Positions 1 to 8,878 of a stretch of DNA of 22,217 bases are shown one piece after another; within the stretch, counting starts at the first letter, position 1; each line of letters begins with the position of its first letter. This stretch comes from a bacterium (GTDB lineage: Bacteria; Bdellovibrionota_C; UBA2361; SZUA-149). A program made the translations under genes and the position numbers. The stretch covers positions 1 through 22,217 of the forward strand of contig QIGM01000418.1 in the NCBI GenBank assembly GCA_003230795.1, given 5' to 3'. The notes beneath the pieces are model-generated. The model saw only the letters and a list, made by a program, of their open reading frames with translations, was not told the DNA's origin and did not search any database.

Positions 1-663
1 AAACGTGCGCTCGACTTTCTTGTGGCCTCTCTAGCACTTCTTCTTGTCTCACCTCTTATTTTGAGTGTGAGTGCGATTTTAGTAATCGTGAATCGTGGCC
101 TCGTATTCTTTCCGCAACAGCGCCCTGGCAAGAACTCCGTCCCGTTTAATATCTATAAGTTTAAAACCATGACTGATGCGCGCGACTCGAGGGGGCAACT
201 TCTGCCCGATGAGCAACGTGTTACTCGAGTAGGTAGGTTTATTCGCAAGACGTCTCTTGATGAGCTTCTGCAATTAGTAAATGTCATCAAAGGCGATATG
301 AGCCTCATCGGCCCCCGTCCTCTATTGATGAGATACTTACCGCGTTATACGTCCGCTCAGCTTAGACGTCACGAGGTCCTACCGGGAATTACGGGGCTTG
401 CTCAGGTCAAGGGCCGTAATGCCCTAGACTGGCGTCATCGTTTTCGTTATGACGTTTTCTATGTTGATCATCTGAGTTTCGACTTTGATCTCATGATTGT
501 ATGGTGGACGATTCGAGAAGTGCTCTTTGCGCGAGGTGTGGAGTTTACCTCTGAAGTGACCTGGGAGTTTATGGGCTCAGAGCTCAGCCATTCACCGCTC
601 AGCCATTCACCGCTCAGCCATTCACGGGGCGCTCAAGAAGAGATACCTGAGGACTCGGCATGA
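1..663 (+). CDS. PglC-like phosphoglycosyl transferase (bacterial sugar transferase), 5' end cut by window
   Basis: This small monotopic phosphoglycosyl transferase would move a phospho-sugar from a UDP-sugar onto undecaprenyl phosphate at the inner membrane, starting the lipid-linked repeat unit. The frame is open from base 1 ([10 protein letters not shown]), which matches the usual N-terminus, so the GTG at 22 is probably internal and only a few residues are missing. One hydrophobic segment is followed by the family motifs FKTM, TSLDEL with the catalytic Asp-Glu pair at 259-264, [12 protein letters not shown], and [19 protein letters not shown]. The short form without the N-terminal membrane domain resembles PglC/EpsL rather than WbaP. 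The last 25 or so residues are an unusual tail made by a 15-bp repeat. The stop overlaps the next start (ATGA at 660-663), so translation is probably coupled. The family is certain; the bacillosamine substrate is inferred from the neighbours. Confidence 0.93.
   Translation, partial: KRALDFLVASLALLLVSPLILSVSAILVIVNRGLVFFPQQRPGKNSVPFNIYKFKTMTDARDSRGQLLPDEQRVTRVGRFIRKTSLDELLQLVNVIKGDMSLIGPRPLLMRYLPRYTSAQLRRHEVLPGITGLAQVKGRNALDWRHRFRYDVFYVDHLSFDFDLMIVWWTIREVLFARGVEFTSEVTWEFMGSELSHSPLSHSPLSHSRGAQEEIPEDSA
582..626 (+). repeat. Three tandem copies of a 15-bp unit inside the sugar transferase 3' end
   Basis: The unit gctcagccattcacc occurs at 582-596, 597-611 and 612-626, with only the last base of the third copy changed. 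Being 15 bp long it keeps frame and encodes a repeated Ser-His-Ser-Pro-Leu. It lies after the last conserved motif of the enzyme, so copy-number change would alter only the tail. Confidence 0.95.
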
Positions 664-1796
664 GTGATGAGAATAAAATTTGGCTCTCATCGCCGCATAT
701 GGGCGGGGCCGAACTTGATTACGTACGGCAAGCTTTCGAAAGCAACTGGATCGCCCCGCTTGGGCCGCAGCTAGATGCTTTTGAGAAGGAGCTTGCGGCC
801 TATCTCGGCGCCAAGGCGGCGGCGGCGCTTAGTTCAGGTACAGCCGCACTCCATCTCGCGCTCCTTCTCTTAGGCGTTTCTCCAGGCGATCGTGTGTTGG
901 TCTCCTCATTTACCTTTGTCGCGAGTGCGTCTCCAATTAAGTACTGCGGGGCGGAGCCAGTCTTTGTTGACTCTGAAAGCTCAACTTGGAACATGTCGCC
1001 AGTGCACTTAGAGTCTGCAATAAAAAGCTGCGTCAAGCAGGGTAAGAAACCGAAAGCTGCGGTGCTTGTCGATCTCTATGGCATGCCTTGTTCGTTTCGT
1101 GAGTTACAGGCCGTATGCGAAAAATATGATATCCCAATTATTGAAGACGCTGCAGAAGGCCTTGGTTCTTCTTATGCAGGGAGGAAGCTAGGAACCTTTG
1201 GCGTGCTTGGAGTTCTGTCTTTCAATGGCAATAAGATGATCACCACCTCAGGTGGTGGTGCGCTCGTGAGTGATGACTCAGAGCTACTCGCTCGGGCGCA
1301 ATTTCTGGCAACGCAAGCGCGTGATTCAGCGCCGCATTATCAGCATTCGGTGATTGGTTATAACTATCGTATGAGCAATATTCTTGCTGCGATCGGTCGA
1401 GGTCAGCTCGAGGTACTAGACAGTCACGTAGCGGCGCGGCGCGCAAACTATCAGTTCTACCTTGATAACTTGGCGAAGCGAGACGGAATTTCAATGCTCG
1501 CCGAGCCGGAGGCTAGTATTTCGAACCGATGGTTGAGCTGTATACTTGTTGATCCCACGAAAACCGGAGGTAAGTCCGCAGAAGACGTTCGGCTTCATCT
1601 TGAGCAGCATAATGTGGAGTCTCGCCCGCTTTGGAAGCCGCTTCATTTGCAACCTGTGTTTGCTGAGAATCAATACTTTGGTGATGGAACCTGCGAGGAG
1701 CTCTTTGCTGAAGGACTTTGTTTGCCGTCCGGTTCCTCCCTGCGCGAAGAAGACCTTGGGCGAATCAGCACTCTGATACTTAATTACCTCGACTAA
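660..1796 (+). CDS. PLP-dependent sugar aminotransferase, DegT/DnrJ/EryC1/StrS family (PglE-like)
   Basis: This fold-type I PLP enzyme of 378 residues, normal for the family, transfers an amino group (usually from glutamate) onto the keto carbon of a nucleotide-linked keto-deoxy sugar. Visible motifs are the N-terminal WLSSPHMGGAEL with NWIAPLGP, SSGTAALHLAL for phosphate binding, the FVASASPIKYCGAEPVFVD block with WNMSP, EDAAEGLGSSY, and the PLP lysine K192 (AAG at 1233-1235) in FNGNKMITTSGGG. The C-terminal WKPLHLQPVF is typical of the PglE/EpsN branch. It overlaps the upstream transferase by 4 bp. With that gene and the PglF-like dehydratase downstream it forms three of the four steps to a lipid-linked bacillosamine-type sugar. 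The family is certain; the exact sugar is inferred. Confidence 0.95.
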   Translation: MSDENKIWLSSPHMGGAELDYVRQAFESNWIAPLGPQLDAFEKELAAYLGAKAAAALSSGTAALHLALLLLGVSPGDRVLVSSFTFVASASPIKYCGAEPVFVDSESSTWNMSPVHLESAIKSCVKQGKKPKAAVLVDLYGMPCSFRELQAVCEKYDIPIIEDAAEGLGSSYAGRKLGTFGVLGVLSFNGNKMITTSGGGALVSDDSELLARAQFLATQARDSAPHYQHSVIGYNYRMSNILAAIGRGQLEVLDSHVAARRANYQFYLDNLAKRDGISMLAEPEASISNRWLSCILVDPTKTGGKSAEDVRLHLEQHNVESRPLWKPLHLQPVFAENQYFGDGTCEELFAEGLCLPSGSSLREEDLGRISTLILNYLD

Positions 1797-2080
1797 GCTT
1801 TGAGCGCGTGTCAGAGAGTAGGACAAAGAGGACTGCCTTAGCGACTGTCGGTGAATGGGCTCGGTACCTGCTTGACACTGCTTGGCTCGATGCGAGGAAT
1901 ACAATTACCGCGGGTTGCTCTAAAGTTAGGCGTCCTCAGGCGGTGGATAAGAGAACTAAGTTCTCTAAGACCCTCAATTTATTTAATATTTCAAGAAACA
2001 TTATTTTATTACTAAAGAGTTGAAATTTCTGTAGAACTAGGGTATTTCCTGGTGCTGGAAGTCGTTTATGTTTAGTTAAC
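1797..2080. other. Intergenic region with a 17-bp palindrome and a weak candidate promoter
   Basis: No convincing gene is present; an open frame at 1808-2023 has no RBS and no family-like sequence. A perfect inverted repeat AGAGAAC-TAA-GTTCTCT lies at 1950-1966. It has no T-run after it, so it fits an operator or weak stem better than an intrinsic terminator. The last third is AT-rich. TTGAAA at 2020-2025 could be a -35 box, but the matching -10 (TATTTC at 2043-2048) is poor. The gap suggests the dehydratase is transcribed at least partly from its own promoter. Confidence 0.45.
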
Positions 2081-4141
2081 ATGAAGGACCTTAGTGTTTC
2101 GATTTTGTGGGTGTGGTTAGGTGACTTTGTGAAAATAGCAGAATTGCGATTATCTGATTTGCAAACTTTTGTTGTTCGTCTGCAGCGCATTGTTTTGCGC
2201 GCTCACACGCCGCTTGTGCTTCTCCTTAATATCTTTCTCACGGCGTTCAGTTTCTGTTTAGCGCTGGGTCTTCGATTCGATTTTGAACTAAATCAAAAAT
2301 TTACTTTCGAGTATGTTGGCATCCCTCTGATTGTTCTCTGTATCGTTCGTGCGATTGCCTACAGCTATTACGAATTAAATCGTGGCTACTGGCGTTATGT
2401 TTCTACGAATGAAGCGGTGCGTATTGTTAAGGCTCATGCCTTGTCTTCTCTGCTTTTTGCTGCGGCAGTCGGAATAATCCGTATACCAGGTTTTCCGCGT
2501 TCTTTGGTGTTTCTCGAATTTGCGCTCTCTATTCTATTCGCGATGGGCGCACGACTCCTTGTCCGGCTTTGCTGTGAGAAGTATCTCTCGAAGGCATCCC
2601 AGGACGGGGGTGAAGTAAGAGATATTGTGGTCGTTGGAGCGGGTGTCTCCGGTCATCTTCTTATTAAGACCCTGCATGGAATTCCTAATACTAAGTATCG
2701 TCCTGTTGCTTTATTCGATGACACTGCGCCCCTACGTGGCTCTGCGATTCATGGTGTGCCGATTGTCGGGCCTACCAGTGAACTTTCTGAATTTCTTGAG
2801 CATAACCCTCGTGTCGGTGCTGTTATTGTCGCGATTCCAGTAATATCGACGATTAAGCTTCAAGAGATAGAGAAAGTTTGTGCGAATTATCATTTGCCCT
2901 TGAAGCGTCTACAGTCCTTCGAGGACATTGCATGCAACGAGCATATTGAGCCGCAAAGCCCACGTACAATTGAACAGGTGCTGAGTCGTGAAACTGACGT
3001 CGAGCACGAAGATGATATTCGAACACTTATTGTCGGCAAACGAGTACTTGTAACGGGTGCTGGTGGATCAATCGGTTCAGAGCTTGTTCGGCAGCTCATC
3101 ACTTTTGCCCCCTCTCAAATCGTGTTGGTCGATAAGTGCGAGTATAATCTTTTCTCCATACAGCAGGAGCTGCGAGGGGATAAGAGCGATGTGAAGAAAA
3201 TCTACAGCCTTGCGACGATTCAAGATAAAGACCGAATGAACCGGATCTTCTCTGAATACCGTCCACAAATGGTTTTTCATGCCGCAGCCTACAAACACGT
3301 TCCACTGCTTGAGGCCAATTGCTACGAAGCATTTCAGAACAACATCGTTGGTACGCGAATCCTTCTCGAGGTGTCTCGACGCTACGGAGCAGAACGTTTT
3401 GTTCTCATCTCGACGGATAAGGCTGTTGACCCTTCAAGTGTCATGGGCTGTACAAAGCGAATTGCGGAGTTAATGGTTGGTAATTCAGATGGTCTTCCGG
3501 CTGAGGAAGTAACCGTAAATGGGATGAACGGTAGTGGGGCGAAGGGGGAAAAGGCTCGAGGAATGAGCACTGCAGTTGTCCGCTTCGGAAACGTCATCAA
3601 CAGCGCGGGTTCCGTTATTCCAGTCTTTAAAAAGCAAATTCTTTCGGGAGGACCGATTACAGTTACCCATCCTGAGATGGAGAGATATTTCATGTCGATT
3701 CGTGAAGCAGTGCGCCTTGTGCTGACTGCGGGGACCCTTGGCGACAAAGGAGAAGTCTATCTTCTCGACATGGGTAATCCGATTAAGATTGTAGATGTCG
3801 CCAAGAAGCTTCTTGCGCTCTATGGTCGCCGAGACATTCCGATTGTCTATACAGGACTGCGTCCAGGAGAGAAGCTTACGGAGTCGCTCTATTCCAGTTC
3901 CGAGCTTCGAACGAATTCACAATTTAGGAAGGTGTTCATCGTTCGCGGACGTAAGCCTCAAAGACTCGATGTCTTCGAGTGGGTTTCTGCCGTAAGAGAG
4001 CAGCTTCCGCATTTGAACGACCTTCAAGTCGAAGCTGTGATTCGCACGTATGTGAGTAATTCAGAGAACGTTGAGGCTGAGGGCTTACCAGAAGTCGCTC
4101 GTGTGTCTGACGAGGTCGCTGCTCGCGTCGCAAACGCCTAG
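2081..4141 (+). CDS. Membrane-bound NDP-sugar 4,6-dehydratase/epimerase, CapD/FlaA1/PglF family
   Basis: This long-form polysaccharide biosynthesis protein (686 residues from the first ATG) is expected to convert UDP-GlcNAc to a 4-keto-6-deoxy sugar at the inner membrane, the substrate of the upstream aminotransferase. The N-terminal 170 or so residues hold about four hydrophobic segments. A first Rossmann-like domain starts at VVVGAG (183-188) and the catalytic extended-SDR domain at VTGAGGSIGSEL (324 on). STDKAVDPSSVMGCTK gives a Met455-x3-Lys459 motif in place of Tyr-x3-Lys, typical of PglF/WbpM-type enzymes. GLRPGEKLTESLY is the family C-terminal motif. The ATG at 2081 lacks a clear ribosome site; the GTG at 2129 follows TAGGTG by 5 nt and gives a more usual N-terminus, so it may be the true start. 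Family certain, substrate inferred. Confidence 0.93.
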   Translation: MKDLSVSILWVWLGDFVKIAELRLSDLQTFVVRLQRIVLRAHTPLVLLLNIFLTAFSFCLALGLRFDFELNQKFTFEYVGIPLIVLCIVRAIAYSYYELNRGYWRYVSTNEAVRIVKAHALSSLLFAAAVGIIRIPGFPRSLVFLEFALSILFAMGARLLVRLCCEKYLSKASQDGGEVRDIVVVGAGVSGHLLIKTLHGIPNTKYRPVALFDDTAPLRGSAIHGVPIVGPTSELSEFLEHNPRVGAVIVAIPVISTIKLQEIEKVCANYHLPLKRLQSFEDIACNEHIEPQSPRTIEQVLSRETDVEHEDDIRTLIVGKRVLVTGAGGSIGSELVRQLITFAPSQIVLVDKCEYNLFSIQQELRGDKSDVKKIYSLATIQDKDRMNRIFSEYRPQMVFHAAAYKHVPLLEANCYEAFQNNIVGTRILLEVSRRYGAERFVLISTDKAVDPSSVMGCTKRIAELMVGNSDGLPAEEVTVNGMNGSGAKGEKARGMSTAVVRFGNVINSAGSVIPVFKKQILSGGPITVTHPEMERYFMSIREAVRLVLTAGTLGDKGEVYLLDMGNPIKIVDVAKKLLALYGRRDIPIVYTGLRPGEKLTESLYSSSELRTNSQFRKVFIVRGRKPQRLDVFEWVSAVREQLPHLNDLQVEAVIRTYVSNSENVEAEGLPEVARVSDEVAARVANA

Positions 4142-4180
4142 CCTTTTTCTTCTTCGGTCTTCTTCTCTACAGTTACAGAC

Positions 4181-6133
4181 TTACTGCTTAGACTGATAAG
4201 CATCCCACCACCCTTGGAACGAAAGAATTGTCCAGAGCTTGTCTGCGTGATTTCTCTCCTCGCGGAGATGTTCGTTGAGTATTTTTTCGACCAAGTCAGA
4301 TTGAAACAATCCTTGCCGATTCAATCGAGGGGCAGCTAATAAATCACCTGCCCAATCCTTAAGCGGGCCTCGAAGCCATTCCGCTAGAGGTACACCAAAA
4401 CCGCGCTTAGGTCGGTCCATCATCTCTTTTGGAAGATGTTGGTAAAGCAACTTCTTCAGCAAATATTTCGAAGAACCTTTCTGTGATTTTAGCCCAATTG
4501 GCAATGACCAGGCGAATTCAACCACGCGATGATCTAAGAGAGGAATACGCCCTTCCAAACTTACTGCCATGCTCGCCCGGTCCATCTTGACCAGGATGTT
4601 GTCGGGTAGATATGTGCAGAGGTCGATGTACATCATGTTCTCTGTCAGACTAGGCGCAGCTTCGCTACCCAGGGCTCGTGTGCGCAAAGGTACGTAGGAG
4701 AAGTCTTTGCCGAGCAGTTCTGCTGGATCCTGCCAATGGGCAAACATATCGTCGTAAAGTTGATAAACGGAATCTGAGGAGAGGAGCTCGGCAATTTTCT
4801 TGAGCTTATGGTTCATCTCACCTTTGCGACCGAGGCGAGAAGCGGCCGGTGAGAGTATGCTCCCAAAGCGATTAAGTGTTGCAGGGTTTGATGAAAGCAA
4901 ACATCGTGCGAAGAGACCTCGCAGACTCTTCGGAACGCGTGAAAAGTACTTCCAAAGTGAAGCGCTAAGGTAATATCTGTTGTATCCCGCAAACAGTTCA
5001 TCGCCGGCATCTCCTGAAAGGCAAACCGTGACATGCTCACGAGTGAGCTTTGAGACGAGGTAGGTCGGAATAATGGAAGGGTCTGCAAAAGGTTCGTCGC
5101 AAATTTGTGGAAGGAGCGGTACAGTGGCAAGAGCATCCTCAGCGGTGATATACCATTCTGTATGCTCTGTGCCGATGTGTTTTGCTACCTCCTTGGCGTG
5201 CGCAGCCTCGTTATAGACTGGATCGTCAAAGCCAATGGTGAAGGTTTTAACTGCGGTACTGCTTTCTTGTTGCATTAAGGCAACGATGAGGCTGGAGTCT
5301 GTTCCACCTGAGAGAAAGGCTCCAAGGGGGACATCAGAAATCATCTTCTCACGGATCGAAACTCGGAGGAGTCGCTCTAGCTCTTCGAGAGCATCGTCTT
5401 CGGTATACTTCACAGTAGCAGCTTGCTGTCGCTCCAAGAGGGCTCGGCGATCCCAATAGCAATGTGTGGAAATCTGCTGTGATTCTAATTTGAAGCGAAG
5501 GAAATGGCCTGGGTCGAGCTTTCGGATTCCTTTTAAAATAGAGTAAGGAGCGGGCACGTAGCCGAGGCGTAGGTAGTAGGCGAGCGCTTCTTGATCAAGG
5601 TCTGTTGGACATTTCGGGTGTTCAGTCGTGGCTTTAAGCTCAGAACCAAAAACAAAGAGTCCATCAAAATTGCCGTAGTATAATGGTTTTTCGCCAAGTC
5701 GGTCACGGACGAGATACAATTCTCTTTGCTTACTATCCCAGAGCGAAAAGGCGAACATACCGACGAAACGCTCTATGCTTGCCTCAATTCCCCAGGCCTC
5801 AAAGGCGGAAAGCATGACTTCCGTATCAGAGTGACCACGGAACTGAACCCCGTTCCCTGCTAATTCATCACGGATTGTTTGGAAGTTATATATTTCACCG
5901 TTGAATGCGATTGTGTAGCGGCGAGACGCAGAGTGCATCGGCTGATGACCTTCTGCGGAGAGATCGATGATGCTGAGGCGTCGATGACTAAAGCCAAGGC
6001 CTACTGATTCATTCCACCACACCCCGAAAGAGTCGGGGCCTCTAGAAGCGATTCGCTCACCCATCTGACGAAGAATGGATTCGGGCTGATAATTCCTTTG
6101 CTTTGAGTCTAAAAATCCAGCGATACCGCACAT
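4181..6133 (-). CDS. Asparagine synthase-type glutamine amidotransferase (AsnB family)
   Basis: This two-domain enzyme hydrolyses glutamine and uses the ammonia to amidate an ATP-activated carboxylate. The start at 6133 is chosen because it places Cys2, the glutaminase nucleophile, directly after Met (MCGIAGF); the longer frame to 6181 would bury it. The N-terminal class II GATase domain (about 1-220) includes RGPDS and SIIDLSAEGHQPM. The synthetase domain has the pyrophosphate loop SGGTDSSL near residue 272, then CLSGDAGDELFAGYNRY. At about 650 residues it is a little longer than housekeeping AsnB. It is convergent with the dehydratase (39 bp between stops) and upstream of no clear partner. 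In O-antigen loci such enzymes (for example WbpS) are linked to amidation of uronic-acid sugars; that role is inferred here, and simple asparagine synthesis is the alternative. Confidence 0.93.
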   Translation of the reverse strand: MCGIAGFLDSKQRNYQPESILRQMGERIASRGPDSFGVWWNESVGLGFSHRRLSIIDLSAEGHQPMHSASRRYTIAFNGEIYNFQTIRDELAGNGVQFRGHSDTEVMLSAFEAWGIEASIERFVGMFAFSLWDSKQRELYLVRDRLGEKPLYYGNFDGLFVFGSELKATTEHPKCPTDLDQEALAYYLRLGYVPAPYSILKGIRKLDPGHFLRFKLESQQISTHCYWDRRALLERQQAATVKYTEDDALEELERLLRVSIREKMISDVPLGAFLSGGTDSSLIVALMQQESSTAVKTFTIGFDDPVYNEAAHAKEVAKHIGTEHTEWYITAEDALATVPLLPQICDEPFADPSIIPTYLVSKLTREHVTVCLSGDAGDELFAGYNRYYLSASLWKYFSRVPKSLRGLFARCLLSSNPATLNRFGSILSPAASRLGRKGEMNHKLKKIAELLSSDSVYQLYDDMFAHWQDPAELLGKDFSYVPLRTRALGSEAAPSLTENMMYIDLCTYLPDNILVKMDRASMAVSLEGRIPLLDHRVVEFAWSLPIGLKSQKGSSKYLLKKLLYQHLPKEMMDRPKRGFGVPLAEWLRGPLKDWAGDLLAAPRLNRQGLFQSDLVEKILNEHLREERNHADKLWTILSFQGWWDAYQSKQ

Positions 6134-6446
6134 GCGAGAAACTATGGGAGGACTTGGAATACCGATTAATATTGTCTGCAATTTAGCTCGAATTATGGTG
6201 AATGGAAAGAGCTAGGTTGCTGATGAAAACTTATCATGCTCAGCGGTAGTGCAATTCACAATTCGCTGGTGTTTTAACCATTTAGCGGCTCGAAACGAGG
6301 CGCTAGAGCCAATTTAGACTAGTTTCTACTGCTGGCATAATAAGTGCACTAAAACAATCAGATTGCGCTAACTAGCGCATGAAGGAATTACAACACCCTA
6401 GGAATTGAGGGGTTCTTGGGGCTCGACAGCGGTTTGAGGTTTTCCG
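6134..6446. promoter_or_regulatory. Divergent promoter region between the amidotransferase and the Fn3 protein
   Basis: No gene is seen. On the plus strand TTTAGA (6313-6318) and CATAAT (6336-6341) are spaced by 17 bp, a fair sigma-70-like match. Just downstream lies a perfect 16-bp inverted repeat, TGCGCT-AACT-AGCGCA (6364-6379), placed where a repressor would block transcription start or elongation. The Fn3 gene has GAGG about 7 nt before its ATG at 6447. No clear SD precedes the amidotransferase. Confidence 0.4.
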
Positions 6447-8813
6447 ATGTTCGACCGAAAGGTTGTTGTATTTGCGTGGGCTCGCCTTGCGTGCTCCTTT
6501 TTTCTCTCATTGTCTCTGACAGTGCTCGTTGCTCAGCTTGTCTTGCCACAAGTAGCAAATGCGGCGCAGGCACGGATAGATTGGCAGGCGAATGCCGAAT
6601 CTGATCTTGCTGGTTACTTTGTACGCTACGGCGAGGTCTCCGGTGACTATACTGACGAGGTCGACGTTGGGCTCTCAACCTCTACCGTGCTCTCGGGTTT
6701 AAATTCCAACACAACTTATTATATTGCAATTGCTGCTTATGACACATCGAACAATAGAAGTGACTTATCTTCAGAACTCAGCATTGTAATTCCAAATAAC
6801 GGTGTTGAGATAAGCGGTGTTCCCTTAGAGCTTCGTGGAGCAGCACCTGAAAACGGCGACATCAGTCTTACATTGCCAAGTATTCCAGCAGATACCGTCG
6901 CAATAAAACTCACACTACAAGTTCATGACGCTGATGTGTCCGATGAGGGACGGCTACAGGTGAATGGACAAGATCAAGTTTCTCTTTTCGGAAATCAGGG
7001 CATCGCCGCTAACGACAACATCTCTGTACTTTTGCCAGCGATATCCTTTGATGTTTCGAACTTCGTGGTGGGAACAAACACGCTCAGATTTTTTCACGAT
7101 AGAACAGCAGGTTTTACTATAGAAGGAATTTCAGTCGACTTTGTTTTGGGGCAAGGTGGTGGATCTTCGAGTAGTTCTTCAAGTTCAAGCTCTAGCAGTA
7201 GTTCGTCTAGCTCTTCCTCTTCAAGTTCCAGTAGTAGTTCGTCTAGTTCTTCTTCTTCAAGTTCCAGCGGAGGAAACACGAACGTAGATTCTGATGGAGA
7301 TGGACTATTCGATGCGACTGAAGAGGAGTTGGGAACTGATCCTTTTAACTCCGATAGTGACGCCGATGGAGTCGAAGATGGTCAAGAAATAACCGATGGA
7401 ACAAATCCCAACGACCGAGGTAGTTCACAACCAATACTTTCAACAACGATTTGTTCGGACTGGAATGGTTTCATTCCAAGAATGTGGAATGTATTTGAGC
7501 ATGTCAATCTGAGCTCACAAGAAATACATGTAGAGACAACGCTCTATAGTCTAGACGGAACACCACGCGATACTCGACGTTTCAGTATTTCACCAGGGTC
7601 TCAGTATGATGTGCTCGTGCATGAGATGCAGGGACGTATTGCCAATTCGTACGGAAAGGTTTGCTCTGAACATGATGGTGGGGAGGGAGCGCTGGATGGA
7701 GGCATGGTGTTCTATAAAGAATCAAACGACGCGACCTATGAATTCGCATTCTCTATGCCAATGAGTAACGGAAAGATGGGAGTACAATTTGTGCCATTCA
7801 ATACTTTCCATCCTAGTCTTCGCATCGAAGATCACAAAAATCTTGTTGCAAATTGGATACAGGTGATTAATCAACAAGCAGGTGTACGACGCGGAGAGCT
7901 TAGGTTCTTCAATGCCTCGGGTGAATTCTTGGGAGTTGATGCTATCACATTACAGCCAAGTGGTAGGTTGGATGTGTCAGCGCATCGATTCGGAAAAAAT
8001 ATTGTCGGTCATGTTTCGTGGCATCCTGAAGATGCTCAAGCTTTCTTTCAGGTGCGCAATATTCGTTATCTTTATGATAACGCAGGAGAGAAAGCCTCCT
8101 ACGACACGGCCTTTCAGGTTGACGCACTTTATGGCTCTGGCGAGGAGTTAGCCGTTCCGCTTGATACGCGTGGTGGATCCGCGATTCTTGAGATCATCAA
8201 TACACTTGAGAAATCTGTTTCGGCGTCAGTCAGAATATACGCGAGCGATGGGCAAGAGATGTCTGAAACTGAATATCAGCTTGCACCGAAGTCGAGTATT
8301 CATCTCATTACTGATGCAGCTTCTTTACTCGGAGCAGGTCGGCGCGGTTTTGCGATAGTTAAGGCGTCCGAGATGAGTAGTATTGTCGCTGTCGCAATGC
8401 ACTATGAAAGGTTAGATGGTCAGATTAGCTTTATGTATGGAGTACCAGCCGTTCAGGCGCTCGGGACCGTAATGAGGGGAACGTATAACACCTATCTCGA
8501 GCAACGTAGTGAGCTTGTCGTGATAAACCCCGGCGCCTCGGAAACATCAGCGACGCTCTCTTTGGTTCGCTCCGATGGTGAGGTGATACTCGGAAATGGA
8601 GATGTCTTTGCATCAAATACGACCGGACTGCTCGAGGGTGCCGTGCTCAGGATTCCGGGGCGCAGTGTTGTTGTCGAAGAAATTAATCGTTATGAATCGC
8701 CGAATCACTACGGCGTGTTGACGCTTCAGCCTGCGGAGAGAAATAAGTTGTTGGCATGGGTTCTGCGACGACGAGGGATGGAATACGTTGTACCGCGACC
8801 TGTACGGCAATAG
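6447..8813 (+). CDS. Large secreted Fn3 / poly-Ser / type-3-repeat surface protein
   Basis: No named family covers the whole 788-residue protein. Residues 1-40 form a Sec signal peptide with a long hydrophobic core ending in QVANA-A. Residues 43-115 read as a fibronectin type III domain (SDLAGYFVRYGE ... NTTYYIAIAAYD). Residues 120-236 look like a second beta-sandwich. A run of 35 serines (240-274) is the linker. Residues 280-322 carry DSDGDGLFD and DSDADGVEDG, calcium-binding type-3 repeats. The remaining 460 residues are beta-rich and contain about four related modules. No LPXTG, PEP-CTERM, lipobox or beta-barrel end is visible, so how it stays on the cell, if it does, is unclear. The poly-Ser linker style is known from secreted carbohydrate-active and adhesive proteins. 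A role in binding the exported polymer is inference. Confidence 0.85.
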   Translation: MFDRKVVVFAWARLACSFFLSLSLTVLVAQLVLPQVANAAQARIDWQANAESDLAGYFVRYGEVSGDYTDEVDVGLSTSTVLSGLNSNTTYYIAIAAYDTSNNRSDLSSELSIVIPNNGVEISGVPLELRGAAPENGDISLTLPSIPADTVAIKLTLQVHDADVSDEGRLQVNGQDQVSLFGNQGIAANDNISVLLPAISFDVSNFVVGTNTLRFFHDRTAGFTIEGISVDFVLGQGGGSSSSSSSSSSSSSSSSSSSSSSSSSSSSSSSSSSSGGNTNVDSDGDGLFDATEEELGTDPFNSDSDADGVEDGQEITDGTNPNDRGSSQPILSTTICSDWNGFIPRMWNVFEHVNLSSQEIHVETTLYSLDGTPRDTRRFSISPGSQYDVLVHEMQGRIANSYGKVCSEHDGGEGALDGGMVFYKESNDATYEFAFSMPMSNGKMGVQFVPFNTFHPSLRIEDHKNLVANWIQVINQQAGVRRGELRFFNASGEFLGVDAITLQPSGRLDVSAHRFGKNIVGHVSWHPEDAQAFFQVRNIRYLYDNAGEKASYDTAFQVDALYGSGEELAVPLDTRGGSAILEIINTLEKSVSASVRIYASDGQEMSETEYQLAPKSSIHLITDAASLLGAGRRGFAIVKASEMSSIVAVAMHYERLDGQISFMYGVPAVQALGTVMRGTYNTYLEQRSELVVINPGASETSATLSLVRSDGEVILGNGDVFASNTTGLLEGAVLRIPGRSVVVEEINRYESPNHYGVLTLQPAERNKLLAWVLRRRGMEYVVPRPVRQ
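7164..7268 (+). repeat. Poly-serine coding tract with a 36-bp tandem repeat
   Basis: Thirty-five consecutive serine codons use all of TCT, TCG, TCA, TCC, AGT and AGC. Two near-identical 36-bp (12-codon) units lie at 7197-7232 and 7233-7268, differing at three silent sites, and a partial related unit precedes them. The tract grew by in-frame duplication. Confidence 0.9.
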
Positions 8814-8878
8814 GCTATCGAATTATTAGTTAGCGAAAGGTCTTAGCAATATCTGGCGATGGTGGCTCAATAATAACA

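Noticed and set aside
1808..2023. Plus-strand open frame of 71 codons after the aminotransferase
   Set aside because: No RBS, no recognisable sequence, and the end is just AT-rich intergenic DNA.
6134..6181. Longer N-terminus for the amidotransferase
   Set aside because: It would bury the catalytic cysteine that must follow the initiator Met.
7094..7279. Minus-strand Glu/Leu-rich open frame
   Set aside because: It is the reverse reading of the poly-serine tract.
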